Below are positions 42,582 through 52,479 of a stretch of DNA of 64,000 nucleotides, in pieces. The translations under genes and the position numbers were made by a program. Origin of the DNA: Tulasnella sp. 424 (lineage: Eukaryota > Basidiomycota > Agaricomycetes > Cantharellales > Tulasnellaceae); the NCBI GenBank assembly GCA_019633425.1, contig WSUB01000024.1, forward strand, positions 1-64,000, written 5' to 3'. The stretch's first letter is position 1. Every line of letters begins with the position of its first letter. The notes below the pieces were generated by a model. That model saw only the letters and a program-made list of their open reading frames with translations, was not told where the DNA came from and ran no database searches.

Positions 42582-44262
42582 ATGGCCACCCGAATCTTCA
42601 CCACGCTCACGCTACTACTAGCATCGGTCGCTTCAGTTAGCGCCCACCCATTAGCAGCAACGTCTGACCACGCAGCGGCAGAACACAAGGAGGCTCGAGC
42701 ACTACCGACCACGTGGTATCACGAAGAGGATCATCCGGCTGCGAGCCTGTTCAGACGACAGAACGCCACGGTCACGACCGCCAACGGAACTCAAGTCGTC
42801 GTCGGTTCGGATGGTGAGCGCTCAGCCCGGTTTGGGCGGGGGAAAATTGCGCTTTGAGCGCTTTCCCTCTCCGATGTTTACGAGTTTTTGCTGATCAATT
42901 TATCCCGTTCCCTTCCTCCTCCAGCATGGGTGAAATCGTACCCAGCAGGCAATCCGGACGTGACCAAAATGCCACAGGAATGGATCAACGCGCTTGCCAA
43001 AGCCGAAGCTGCAGGACTCATTCCGAACATCAGCCTCTCCGTGGAGGGCGTCTACCCCTCGGGCATCGACCCCGGGTCTACAGAGGTTTGCAGCTCGACC
43101 GACCAGTGCAGGGGAGATGGAGATATTTGGGACGCACCTGCTGGAATGTTGGGAGTGTCGTTCGATGATGTACGTGCACACGGAACGGTTCCAGAGCTGC
43201 TCTCGAAAATGATTTTGACATCGCTCGTATCTTTAGGGACCAACCGAATTCAGTCCACCGCTTTACGCCTTCCTGAAGGCGCAGAATATCAAAGCCACTC
43301 ATTTCTTTATTGGCGAGCAAATCGTTGCGTTCCCACAGGAGGCTCAAACCGCTTACCAGAACGGCGATGATCTTGCCGTTCACACCTGGACCCGTATGTC
43401 GCTTCCTTTTCACAATCGTTACCGCTTCCCAATCCTAATCGTATACCTGCAAAATTTAGATCGTTACATGACCAGTCTTAGCAATTCTGAAGCCGTCGCC
43501 GAGCTCGGTTACACCATGCAAGTCATTTCGGACGTTACTGGTGGTCGCATTCCCAAGTTCTGGAGACCACCTTATGGAGACTCGTACGCCATTCGTTCCC
43601 TTCCTCTACCACGTCTTCATTCATTAATATGTTCTTATTGTGCTCCCCTCTAGTGACAACCGCATTCGCGCCATCGCCAAGCATCTCTTCGGCCTCACCC
43701 AAGTCGACTGGAACCAAGACACCAACGACTGGCAACTTGGCGAGAACGCCTCCGTCACCCCCGCCAGCATTGCTGCCGACTTGAAGAAGTGGATCACCGG
43801 TCCCAAGACCCCTGGTCTCAGTACGTCGTTGCCTTGAACCTCCCTTGTCGCTCCATTCATCACCCCCGCTGACTTTCTCTCTACTTAGTCATCCTCGAAC
43901 ACGAACTCTCCAACGGCTCAGTCACCGCCTTCATGGATGCTTATCCTCTTATGCAGTCCAGCGGCTGGGACATTCGCAATATCCCCAACTTGTTCAACGA
44001 CCAATGGTACTCCAACTCGCTCAACGACAACAGCACCGTCGTCCAACTCGATATCATCAGCGCCGGCGTCGAGAGCATCAACCTCAGCAGCACGAGCACC
44101 GCTGCCCCCGCGGCTCAAACTAGCGGTTCTACCTCCAACTCCAACGCGTCTGCTAGTGGTTCGAACAGCAACAGTAACAAGACGAACGCTGCGACCCAGG
44201 GTGCTGTTTTGAAGTCGTGGATGGCGCTCTTCGCCCCGCTCGCCATCATCGCTGCCCTCTAA
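42582..44262 (+). CDS. Chitin deacetylase (CE4), secreted and GPI-anchored
   Basis: Converts cell-wall chitin to chitosan at the plasma membrane or wall. ATG at 42582 gives the signal peptide MATRIFTTLTLLLASVASVS. All CE4 motifs are present: SFDDGP (split by the intron 43169-43237), HTWTHRYM with the metal histidines (split after HTWT), RPPYGDSDNR, VDWNQDTNDW and ILEHELSNG. A Ser/Asn-rich stretch follows (STSTAAPAAQTSGSTSNSN), then a hydrophobic end LKSWMALFAPLAIIAAL, a typical GPI signal. Five or six introns join in frame. The layout agrees with basidiomycete chitin deacetylases. A metal-dependent active enzyme is expected, since the two Asp and two His are kept. Downstream it converges with the SUMO-motif gene. 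Confidence 0.92.
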
Positions 44263-44712
44263 GCCAGTCATGCCTTCGACTCTCTTTTCTTGAACTTTTG
44301 TTTCTTCCCGTTCTAGACTTTGTTCCAGATTGCTTTGTTGTCGAACGCTTGTCCTTATTCTGTGCTTTCTGTTGACACTCTTACTATTACGACCCTTTTG
44401 CTTTTCTACGTACCTGCTTTGTTCAATCGGACTTTCTTCTTTGCTTTACTCCCTTTCATGGTACAATCGTCATAGTTTGGGACCCTTACGAACTCTCTCG
44501 AGCGTACTCTAATTATACCATGTAGATTCACTCCTTTTGATTGATTACTGTCCTCCCTGAATTCTTTCCCTGTCACTCCCTTCTCGACCTGTCTTCGTAC
44601 ACCCGGACTTTCAAATAAACCCTTGCGCTCGTTTAGGACAAAGCCGCGCGTTGCGTGCGGGCGGAATGACCCAGTACATTTAGACTATACATACTCGTCG
44701 AAGAACGACTTC
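44263..44712. other. Convergent 3' intergenic region
   Basis: T-rich 3' flanks of the chitin deacetylase and of the minus-strand gene. I see no gene. Confidence 0.6.
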
Positions 44713-46896
44713 CTAGTTGCCTTGGGTATTATTAGATCCATCGCCTGCGGCTCCACCCATTGCAGAGAAGATGTTCATGTCTCCAAGCATGTTGTCGAAA
44801 TCCATGGCTTCTCCCGCTCCACCGTCTCCCATCAACCCGCCGAAACCGTCGAACATGCCGCCGATTGTTGAGGCCTCGCCGAGACCGGCACCGGTCGTTC
44901 CATCCGCCGAAGGAAGGTACATCGACATATCCATCCCCATAGCGCCCAAGTCTATCCCCATATCACCAGCACCTCCCAAACCCATCGAGAGGTCACCAAA
45001 GTCTCCCGGAGGTATCAGACCTTGGAAGGCGTTGGTGTTGGTATCGTTCGAGGCTCCCGTTCCGTTCGTTGCGTTGTCGCTGGAGGGATTTTGCGCCGCA
45101 GCCGTTAGGGTTGCGAGCAAACTTGTGGCGTCAGTTGGAAGTCCTGACGGTGTGGTCGTCGCTACGTCTCCGTTTGTGGTTTGGGTTTCGCCTGATGTGC
45201 CGGCCAGCGAGGATACGAGCCCTTCCAGGGATGCATCTGCAGCTGCCCCAGTCGAATCTTGATCGGCTTGCTCCCCGCCGGTCGTTGTGCCTTCTGCCTT
45301 CGCGCTGCCTCCCTCCGTTGACGGTCCGTTGGTCCCGGCCGTAGGATCACTCTCCTCTTTGACAGTCACACCTTCGGCAACCGACGCCCTCTTCGAGGCG
45401 ACGAACTGGCTCAAAGGTATTGTCGGGGAATCCATAGTAAGGTCAATCGTCTCGGTTGGTCCGTCCACGTCGACATTGATGGGCATAGTCATCTGTCCAC
45501 GCATGGGACTGTTTCCTGTAAGGTCGATGACGTCCTGGACGTCGGTAGAGAAATCTTGTAGTGAAGTGTCCGGATGTGTCGCCGCAGTCGACCCTTGTTG
45601 CGTGGCAGCGTTTACAGACGAGAGGATGTCCGGTATCAGTGCGTTCGTATCCGATGGATCGGCCACTCCACTGAAAGGCATGGAGTTGTTCTGCGCAAAC
45701 GCGGACGATGATGGTTGGGCGGATAACTGCTGCATAATAGCAGGGTTGAACGTAGCCGGGCCAATCAAGCCAAAGGCATTGGTAGGATCGTCGTTTCGTG
45801 GCTTTGCGGACTTCGGGGCCAGTGTTACTGGACTGGCTGGCGGATCAGGTGCTGCCGTGTTTGGGGCGGCCCCGGTGAAGGGACCACGAAGGTTGGCTCC
45901 AGAGAGGTCGAGTTTGAGGTTGAAGCTACGTGCGAGTCGCGCTTTGGTCGCCTGGTCAGCTGCCGCAGCTTCGCTAAGGTCGGGAGATGATGACGGAAGG
46001 TTGGATAGGGAGACGACTGAGGGTGCCGTAGACGAGACTCGTGGGGGAGCAAGGCTGGAGTTCGGTTCGGGAGGCGGAGGCATTTTGTCGGCATCTGATG
46101 GTTGTCCGCCGTCCGGCTGAGTATCCACATCCATGTCATCCGCCTTCATGATTCCGGCCAACACAACTTGGTTGGCGTTCGCTATGGCCGCAGCAGCAGT
46201 AGCGGCTTCAGCTTGCTCTTTCTCCAATGCTGCCTTGGCGGCCGCCTCTTCAGCAGCTTTGGCCTTCTCGCGGTTAATCTCGCGGACAAGGACCGCGACA
46301 AAACGAAGCTGTAGAACACTACATGAGACTCATACGTCTGAGAGGGGTGGAAGACGTAGAAAACGCACAATTTTGGCTTCGATTACATCGCATACTTGGT
46401 CTAGCCGTTCCGTATCTTGGCGAAAAGCTCCCAAAAGGTGTTTGGGGACCGGTGCAGCCTGCCCATTGATGCGTTGTCTAGAAAGAGGAGCATGTCAGAA
46501 CACGCCCGTCCTTCGAGCAAAGAAAGAATGGCTTGCAATTGCTTCATGTCCGTCTGATAACGAACGATTTCTGCAGCTTTCAAAGCAGCTCCCTGGGTCG
46601 CGGTGTGAGCGAGGCTCGAATGTAACGTTAGTGTCTTTGCAACTCACTCGAATGTAATAAAACATTTCCTTGACTTCAGACACAAACAAGGGAGCTGGTT
46701 GTTGGGATGCCGATGCCGACGCACCCGACGGCCCTGGTTGAGCTTGGGCAGCGGGTGGTGGTTGAGCTGGAGCATCTCCGGGGGCCTTGAATTGAGACAA
46801 GTCAGGAGGTGGAAGTTCAATATGAAGCCCAACGGGAGGCCGTGTACCCGTCGAGGACATCAGCCTCGCTCGCTTTTGTGGGACTTGTGGTAACAT
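44713..46896 (-). CDS. Disordered nuclear-type protein with two SUMO-interacting motifs
   Basis: Family not recognised; about 680 residues. The likely start is ATG 46896 (MLPQVPQKRARLMSSTG), with a second ATG at 46860 also possible. N-terminal Pro/Gln/Ala-rich part, then a helical segment EVKEMFYYIRGAALKAAEIV, LLGAFRQDTERLDQVCDVIE and a charged coiled coil REINREKAKAAEEAA. The long C-terminal half is Ser/Thr/Gly/Pro-rich and carries DVIDLTGNSP and ETIDLTMDSP, textbook SUMO-interacting motifs with following acidic or Ser residues. The frame requires an intron 46478-46536 with a GC donor (GCAAGC). With a GT donor instead, the intron would be only 26 nt. A transcription-linked scaffold is plausible but not shown. 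Confidence 0.65.
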
Positions 46897-47239
46897 CTCC
46901 CCAGCTGGTTGTGTGGACAGCAGCGCACGGGTGGCGGTGGGAAAGATCGTTGAACAAGGAAACGAACACTTACATAAGCGTTTGTGTTCGTTTTCTGCTC
47001 CTCAGTCACCGTTGGCCGACGCCGTTTCAACATTCTCACCGGGGAGGTTACGAGGCGTTGTCAAGGGAAGTGCGAAAGCTGTACAACTGATGAGAGGAAA
47101 TTGTGGGTAATATATATTATGTATGTACCCCGCATGCGGGCTGGGCGGCCTTGTGAGACTTTTCACTGCCCGACGCTTGTCTCGAACAGTAATCGTTCGA
47201 AAAGGTCCCACCCTGCCCCTGATCTGCGTAACCCGTGCG
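46897..47239. other. Short intergenic gap
   Basis: Promoter of the SUMO-motif gene. A GTAAGT at about 46975 (minus strand) and a CAG near 46909 could bound a 5' UTR intron. I see no gene. Confidence 0.5.
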
Positions 47240-49256
47240 TCATCGCGTCTGCAGTCCTTCGTCATCATCGATCCCAGCCTCAACGATCCACCAGTATCGA
47301 ATTAGACTGGATTCTAGATCGAATCTTCGGCCTAATGATGAAAGCCGAAGTTAGCACGTTGAAATTCGAGAGAGGGACGGGGTTGGTCATCCTTACGAAT
47401 ATTTGCGGACTGTGCTACCAAGTGGGCGGCAGCAGGACGGATTGGAACCTCTACTTCATATAAGCCAGCTAAGTGTAGAATAACCCAAACGTCAGGAGCA
47501 GGACAAGTGCTCAGAGAGGAAGCTTTGCTCACAAGCTTGCTGGATTCCGCTGCGCTGTTTCAAGTGCTGGGTGATATGAGAGTCAAGGAGAACTGCCAGC
47601 AAGACCGAAAGGGTTGGACTATCAAACTTGGGCTTCAAACTCTCCGCTGAACTTCGCAGCTCCTGAGGGAGCGATATCAATTGCTCCTGGGTAAGCCTGA
47701 CCAAGTCGACTTTGAAAACGCATTGGTAGGCCGGAGCCGAACCCTCTCCTGCCACGAGAGAGTTGAAAGGACAATGATACTGAAAATTGGGAGATAGCGT
47801 AGGTCGGTGTTTGATAGTTTGCTGGAGGAGATTGGTATAATGTGAGCAAATGTGGTCAAAATTGGGATGGGTACGTACCAGCCTCTTGGCAACATCGGGA
47901 GGCAGCTCAAGGGCATCCAATGCAGTTTTCAACTCATCTATTTCCTCATCCTGTGGAGCCGCGAATGGATCCATGTCATGAATGACCCCAATGGAAGGGT
48001 TTCTCGACTCGTTGGTCATCCGACGCGGGGCCTATGCACGCAATTATGGGTCCAGATCAAGCATATCGACCGCCGGACCGGATCCTACTCACAGTCTGGA
48101 AGGTTGGTTCAAAGTTCATATCTTCATCATCTTTATCTTCAACGTTGCTGAAGCTCTCCTCTTCGCTCTCAGAAGCACCGTCGTACACAGGCTGCCGAGA
48201 TGCTGATGATTTTTGATAGGCTAGCTTGAGTTTGGTCCACTCGCCAATATTCATAGGGCGCGGGTTCGTTGCCTTCAACTTCTTGTGAATGAAATCCGCA
48301 TTTCGGGCTAGTGCCAAATGCACTTCGCTCGCCTGGGTGTTTTTCGGAGGGCCGTCGCTGATAGGATGCACCCCGGATTCTTGGCGGGGAAACATTTCCA
48401 TATACTGCTTGAGAATAATTGTATTTCCGAGAGATGTTACATGGTATGTAGATCGTTGGGAGAGAAAGAGCACACGCACGCATTTGACTAGCCATGTAAC
48501 CGTCCTCTTATCGGGTGAAAGTTTCCCCTTGGCTATTTTGTCGCAACAATACCTCACAAACTCGAGCCACCAAAATCGCTCTCGAGTGATCCTGCAGCGT
48601 TTGTATGTTGCCCGAAGATGACTCGCCACTCGGTATGAAAGGTACCATGGGCTGTCATTTGAACCGTTAATTGACGTAACCCAGGTGCCGTTATCCTGAG
48701 TGAAGGCTGTCATACCAAAGACCGATAAGCTTAGAGAAATTATACGATGTCAAATGATGCGCTGCTCACATGACGTTTCATAACGATGGAATATCCCTCG
48801 GATTATAACATAGATTTCACCACCTTCGTCGAGTGCGCTTAGGTCGGCACCCGCATTTTCTAACAGAGTACATCCCGTTTCCGAAAGAACGTCGCGAGAT
48901 GTAACTTTCACGGTGCCAAAGAAACGATGTCTCATGGTAAGACGTGAAGGGTGAACCGCGAAGAGATCCTCATCCTCGTCGGTATCTTCTCCGCCTAGTT
49001 CGTTTTGCTCATATATATCGTCTGTGTCGTATCAAGGGCGTATGCAGCGAAAGAACTGTCACAAACACTTCATGATAGGGCAGTCGACCGTTGACGACTT
49101 ACCAACACCTCCGAATCGTAGTTCCCCATCAATTTCTACAAGAATTTGAAGTCGGAAGAGGAGTTGAGAACGGAATCGCGTTGAGCGCTGCTTCTCATTC
49201 CGTACAAAAATATCTGAGTCGCAGAAAGGGCCGAACGGTTTCTGTAACAGACTCAT
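47240..49256 (-). CDS. Unrecognised multi-exon gene
   Basis: No family recognised; about 480 residues by my exon chain. Start taken at ATG 49256 (MSLLQKPFGPFCDSDIFV). Parts in order: EIDGELRFGGVDDIYEQNEL, acidic GEDTDEDEDLF, MRHRFFGTVKVTSRDVL, GGEIYVIIRGIFHRYET, PWYLSYRVASHLRATYKRCR, RFWWLEFVRYCCDKIAKGKL, an acidic SESEEESFSNVEDKDDED, then a helical half with ELKTALDALELPPDVAKRL, LISLPQELRSSAESLKPKF, YEVEVPIRPAAAHLVAQSA and a last exon ending YWWIVEAGIDDDEGLQTR. Seven introns of about 50-100 nt join in frame, which supports a real gene. The 5' part is partly duplicated at 51590-51745 and at about 52480. There is no signal peptide or membrane helix. The function is unknown. Confidence 0.6.
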
Positions 49257-51470
49257 TTTGGTGTATAGTCCGTCAATGAGGTAGGTAGGTGGAAAGGACA
49301 ACAAGCATTTGTTTGCCACAAATAAGATCCAAGAGTCGACGTAGATAAACCAAGGTAAACATCCTCAGTCTGGCTGGTTGAATATCGATTTCAGGGGGTG
49401 AGGGACGGAGGACACGGAGAGAAGCTCAAGCAGTGTGTACCGAGAGTGACGTCAGATTTTGTTTCCGATCCCTTTGTTTCCCCTAACCCCAAATTCCAAT
49501 CCGGAACAGCGGCAATGCCCGCACTGATATCTCCCAGCCGTATACATCAAAGCTCTCTCTATCTATGTCCCCCTGATTAGACATGCTTACTCACTGAGTC
49601 GGAGGGAAAATCAAGAAGCCCGAGATCGACAGGAAAGGCAGCCGGTGGCAGCCGGCGCCAGTAAGAGATCTTTAATTCACCGTCCACTGAACTCCGCCGG
49701 CTGTTCGATTCTTATTGTTTTATCCCTGTATCAGGCCACGGGAAAGTATTTACCTATTCACTCCCTGTGTCTTATGCCTCGATATGGGCATCAACGTTTG
49801 GCGCGCAGGATCGAAGCCTGGTGGATTGGTCCGGACTTAAGAACCCCGTGCCCCTCCACCAGATCAGCATTGGAACCCTGGCATCACTTCGAATATTTTT
49901 CTCACCAATATTTCCTATCTGTGTTCGCCGTGAAATTCCACGTCGAATAGGGGACTTGATTCAAATTCAGAGCACTCCGTACCTAGGATATAAGGCGACT
50001 GCACCCCAATTCCTTGCTCTTTGCCTATCCCTCCCACCCAAATCTTCCACTCAGTTGGTAAAAGCTACGACTTCACTATACCTAAACTCGGTGTCTCATC
50101 GCTCTTCACCAGTCCACAGTCCATTCATCTCTACCACAACCCTCCCATCTCGCACAAATCAACCTCACGATGAATTCCTGGTCATTCAACTCAACGGCCT
50201 CTGCGAACCCATTCGTTCTTTTTACTGCTGCAGCCTCTCCGCATGATCCGCAGCAGGGCGGGAGCCTTTACCAGGTCTTGGCCTCTCCAGCCCCCGGCCC
50301 GGCTCGACGAGGGTCAACCACCCCCGCGACATCGACCGCTTCCTACACGCCTTTGCGACGCTCTTCCTCAGCGACGTCTTCGTCGCTCCCACCTTCAACC
50401 TTTGCCCCCTATCCGGCAGAATCATTCTCTACCCAACGTCCAACATCCCCATCCCCGTCATCATCGTCTACCACCAGTCTCATCGCCCAAACTGGAAAAT
50501 CATTTGGACAATGGAGCACTGGGTTAGGGAGCGGCAAAATCAAGCAAGCTTGACGCAGGTGGGGGGTGTGAGTGAATTTCGGTTGCTGAAGGAGCTGGAG
50601 AGACGGGACTGGACCGATTGTGCACCCCACACTTACCAAAAGCGTTGAACTCGATCGATTGTTATCCGAATAACATCTATGTCGAAGCTTTCACGGCCCG
50701 AGAAAGCGCTCCCAGAGCGCCACAAGTTATGCAGCTTAGCCAGGATACCTGGATACCCCATTGTGTTCTGCGAAGCAAGAAAGCTAACGAACGACGAATG
50801 GGAATTCCTCTGTGCATCGTATGTATACCTTTGAAGGCGACGTTTATGTAGTCTTTCGTACAGTGATAATGTTTCGTGCGTAAATCTCCTGGACGTGCGG
50901 CACGTGCGACAGAAGTGAGGGTTGGGGGAGTAAAATGATGCGTGTATCATGTAAGCTGGAACGAGCAGAAAGGTATCGCGTACTTACGGAAGAGCAGAAA
51001 TTTTCCACGTGTATCATCCCCTTTCAAAGCCAGGACGCGAGGGATATCACGGCAGTCCCGGCTCAGTAAGGTCGCCCCCCTCTCAAGCACTTACGTTATC
51101 GGTCAGGCTCTCGGACGCGGGCTGCCCTGAGGCGCAAATAATAGGGTATAATATCTCGTTGACGAGTTCGTGGGGTGAGACGAAGTGAGCGAGAGCTGAG
51201 CGCTGCTCATCAAGGGCCGCATATTACTGGCTCAGCCAGTCGCCAAACACGCTTGTTTGATTTCTTCCACGTCACCCACGCCTTTCAAAATCGCAACTTG
51301 ATAACGTCTTCTCCTATAGCTAAGCATACGGTGTTGTTGTCCAGGGAGTCAAGCGTGAAACGAAGTGGTCTGATCCGGGAACCCAACCAATTCTCTAGCA
51401 CGCACTTAGATCTGAGCTACCACGCTGCCGCCCGTCTCTCAGCCACGTGAATAGGGTGCTGGTGCCTCCG
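49240..51470. repeat. Segmental duplication, unit 1
   Basis: It matches 52480-54700 in the same order and orientation: the 5' end of the unrecognised gene, about 900 bp upstream DNA, the small Ser/Pro-rich gene and about 900 bp after it. Identity by eye is moderate to high, with many small indels. Confidence 0.75.
50170..50553 (+). CDS. Small Ser/Pro-rich protein, copy 1 (127 residues)
   Basis: Not recognised. Single open frame with ATG at 50170 (MNSWSFNSTASANPFVLFTA), rich in Ser, Thr, Pro and Ala, ending GLGSGKIKQA. There is no signal peptide and no membrane helix. It is supported by the paralogue at 53452-53829, which keeps the length to two residues, both ends and the pattern SPHDPxQxGxLYQ, while the surrounding DNA has drifted with indels. 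The AGTTGGTAAAAGC-type upstream region is CT-rich. The function is unknown. Confidence 0.65.
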   Translation: MNSWSFNSTASANPFVLFTAAASPHDPQQGGSLYQVLASPAPGPARRGSTTPATSTASYTPLRRSSSATSSSLPPSTFAPYPAESFSTQRPTSPSPSSSSTTSLIAQTGKSFGQWSTGLGSGKIKQA

Positions 51471-51589
51471 TTCCGACAGACTCTTTCATAGAAGATGGTT
51501 GGGCCGAGCGCGTTGGGCCGTCGTGGCGTTTGCTCAGTTCCGTGAAAAGCATGTTCTGGAGTGGAGCCGACATTTACACCTGACCTCTT
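50554..51589. other. Intergenic DNA of duplication unit 1
   Basis: Duplicated 3' flank of the small gene, matching 53830-54720. I see no gene. Confidence 0.6.
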
Positions 51590-51745
51590 TTGCCATATGC
51601 TGTTTGAGAATAATATTATTTTTCAAGAGACGTTATGTACATGGTATGGAGATTACTGGGAGGGAAAGAGCACACACACGCATTTGACTAGCCATGGAAC
51701 GGTCCTCTTATCGGTTGAATTCCCCTTAGCTATTTTGTCGCAAAT
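51590..51745 (-). pseudogene. Fragment of the unrecognised gene (47240-49256)
   Basis: It matches the intron and exon region at about 48400-48550 (shared block CATTTGACTAGCCATG and TCCTCTTATCGG). About 700 bp of unrelated, AT-rich DNA (51750-52475) stands where the 5' half of the gene should be, and the remnant of the start exon at about 52480 reads MRLLQNPFVPF and then a stop. The copy is clearly dead. Confidence 0.7.
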
Positions 51746-52479
51746 GAGGGCCGTAGTCTAATTTATGAGTATCCTAATAAAATATAATCATAAGTATTTG
51801 TGAATGATTGAATGGAATAAGTAAAATCGTACCGAAAATGGGTCTCAGTCGTGCTATGAAGGGAGCCCCGAAAACGACAGGATTGCGTCGCCAAGTCCTT
51901 GGCGCATACTGCCAGTGTCTTGGTGGCAGTATTGGCTGACATGGAGGTTCGGATCTCGGTCATGATGTCAGCAGACAGAGAACAATCTCTCGACGGAGAT
52001 GCTGACCCTGGGAGCAGCCAAAATATCTCTCGCCGTTCGAGAAAGCACAGGGAAGGCAATTTAATTAATCTAATGGGCAAGAGATTCATCAGCGGACCTT
52101 GAATCATGAGCAGCTGGCCGGGCAGCTCTACCTTCCACCACTGGAGTACCTCGTCTCATTGCTCACAGACCGGTGTTCCCTGAAGGTAGCTATACAATTC
52201 AGCTTCATATCTGTGGCGAGTCTTCCTTATGGTATTGCTTTGTCAGCAGGTCTCTATCCAATCGCATCAGACCATATGGCTCCGGTCCCCTGGCTGTGGC
52301 AACAAGAGATTAGATACCCATGGATACTTTGATCTAACCATATACTAGCCTAACGTAGCCATTCATATTACTCAGACTGGAATAAAGGAATAGCGAATAT
52401 TTAACCATAATAATCTATAATTAATCAGATTAAATCGGCTGTAGCCGTATCCTTGTGCACGTCTAGAACGGAACGAACG

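Noticed and set aside
45287..46120. Long plus-strand open frame opposite the SUMO-motif gene
   Set aside because: The minus strand gives a longer frame that joins to upstream exons and carries recognisable motifs; the plus frame is a low-complexity shadow.
46478..46507. 26-nt GT-AG intron in the SUMO-motif gene
   Set aside because: Too short for normal splicing. A GC donor at 46536 gives a 59-nt intron with the same frame.
51763..52107. Minus-strand 114-residue open frame in the DNA that replaced the gene half of unit 2
   Set aside because: No family pattern, no splice partners and no second copy; treated as chance within inserted or unrelated DNA.
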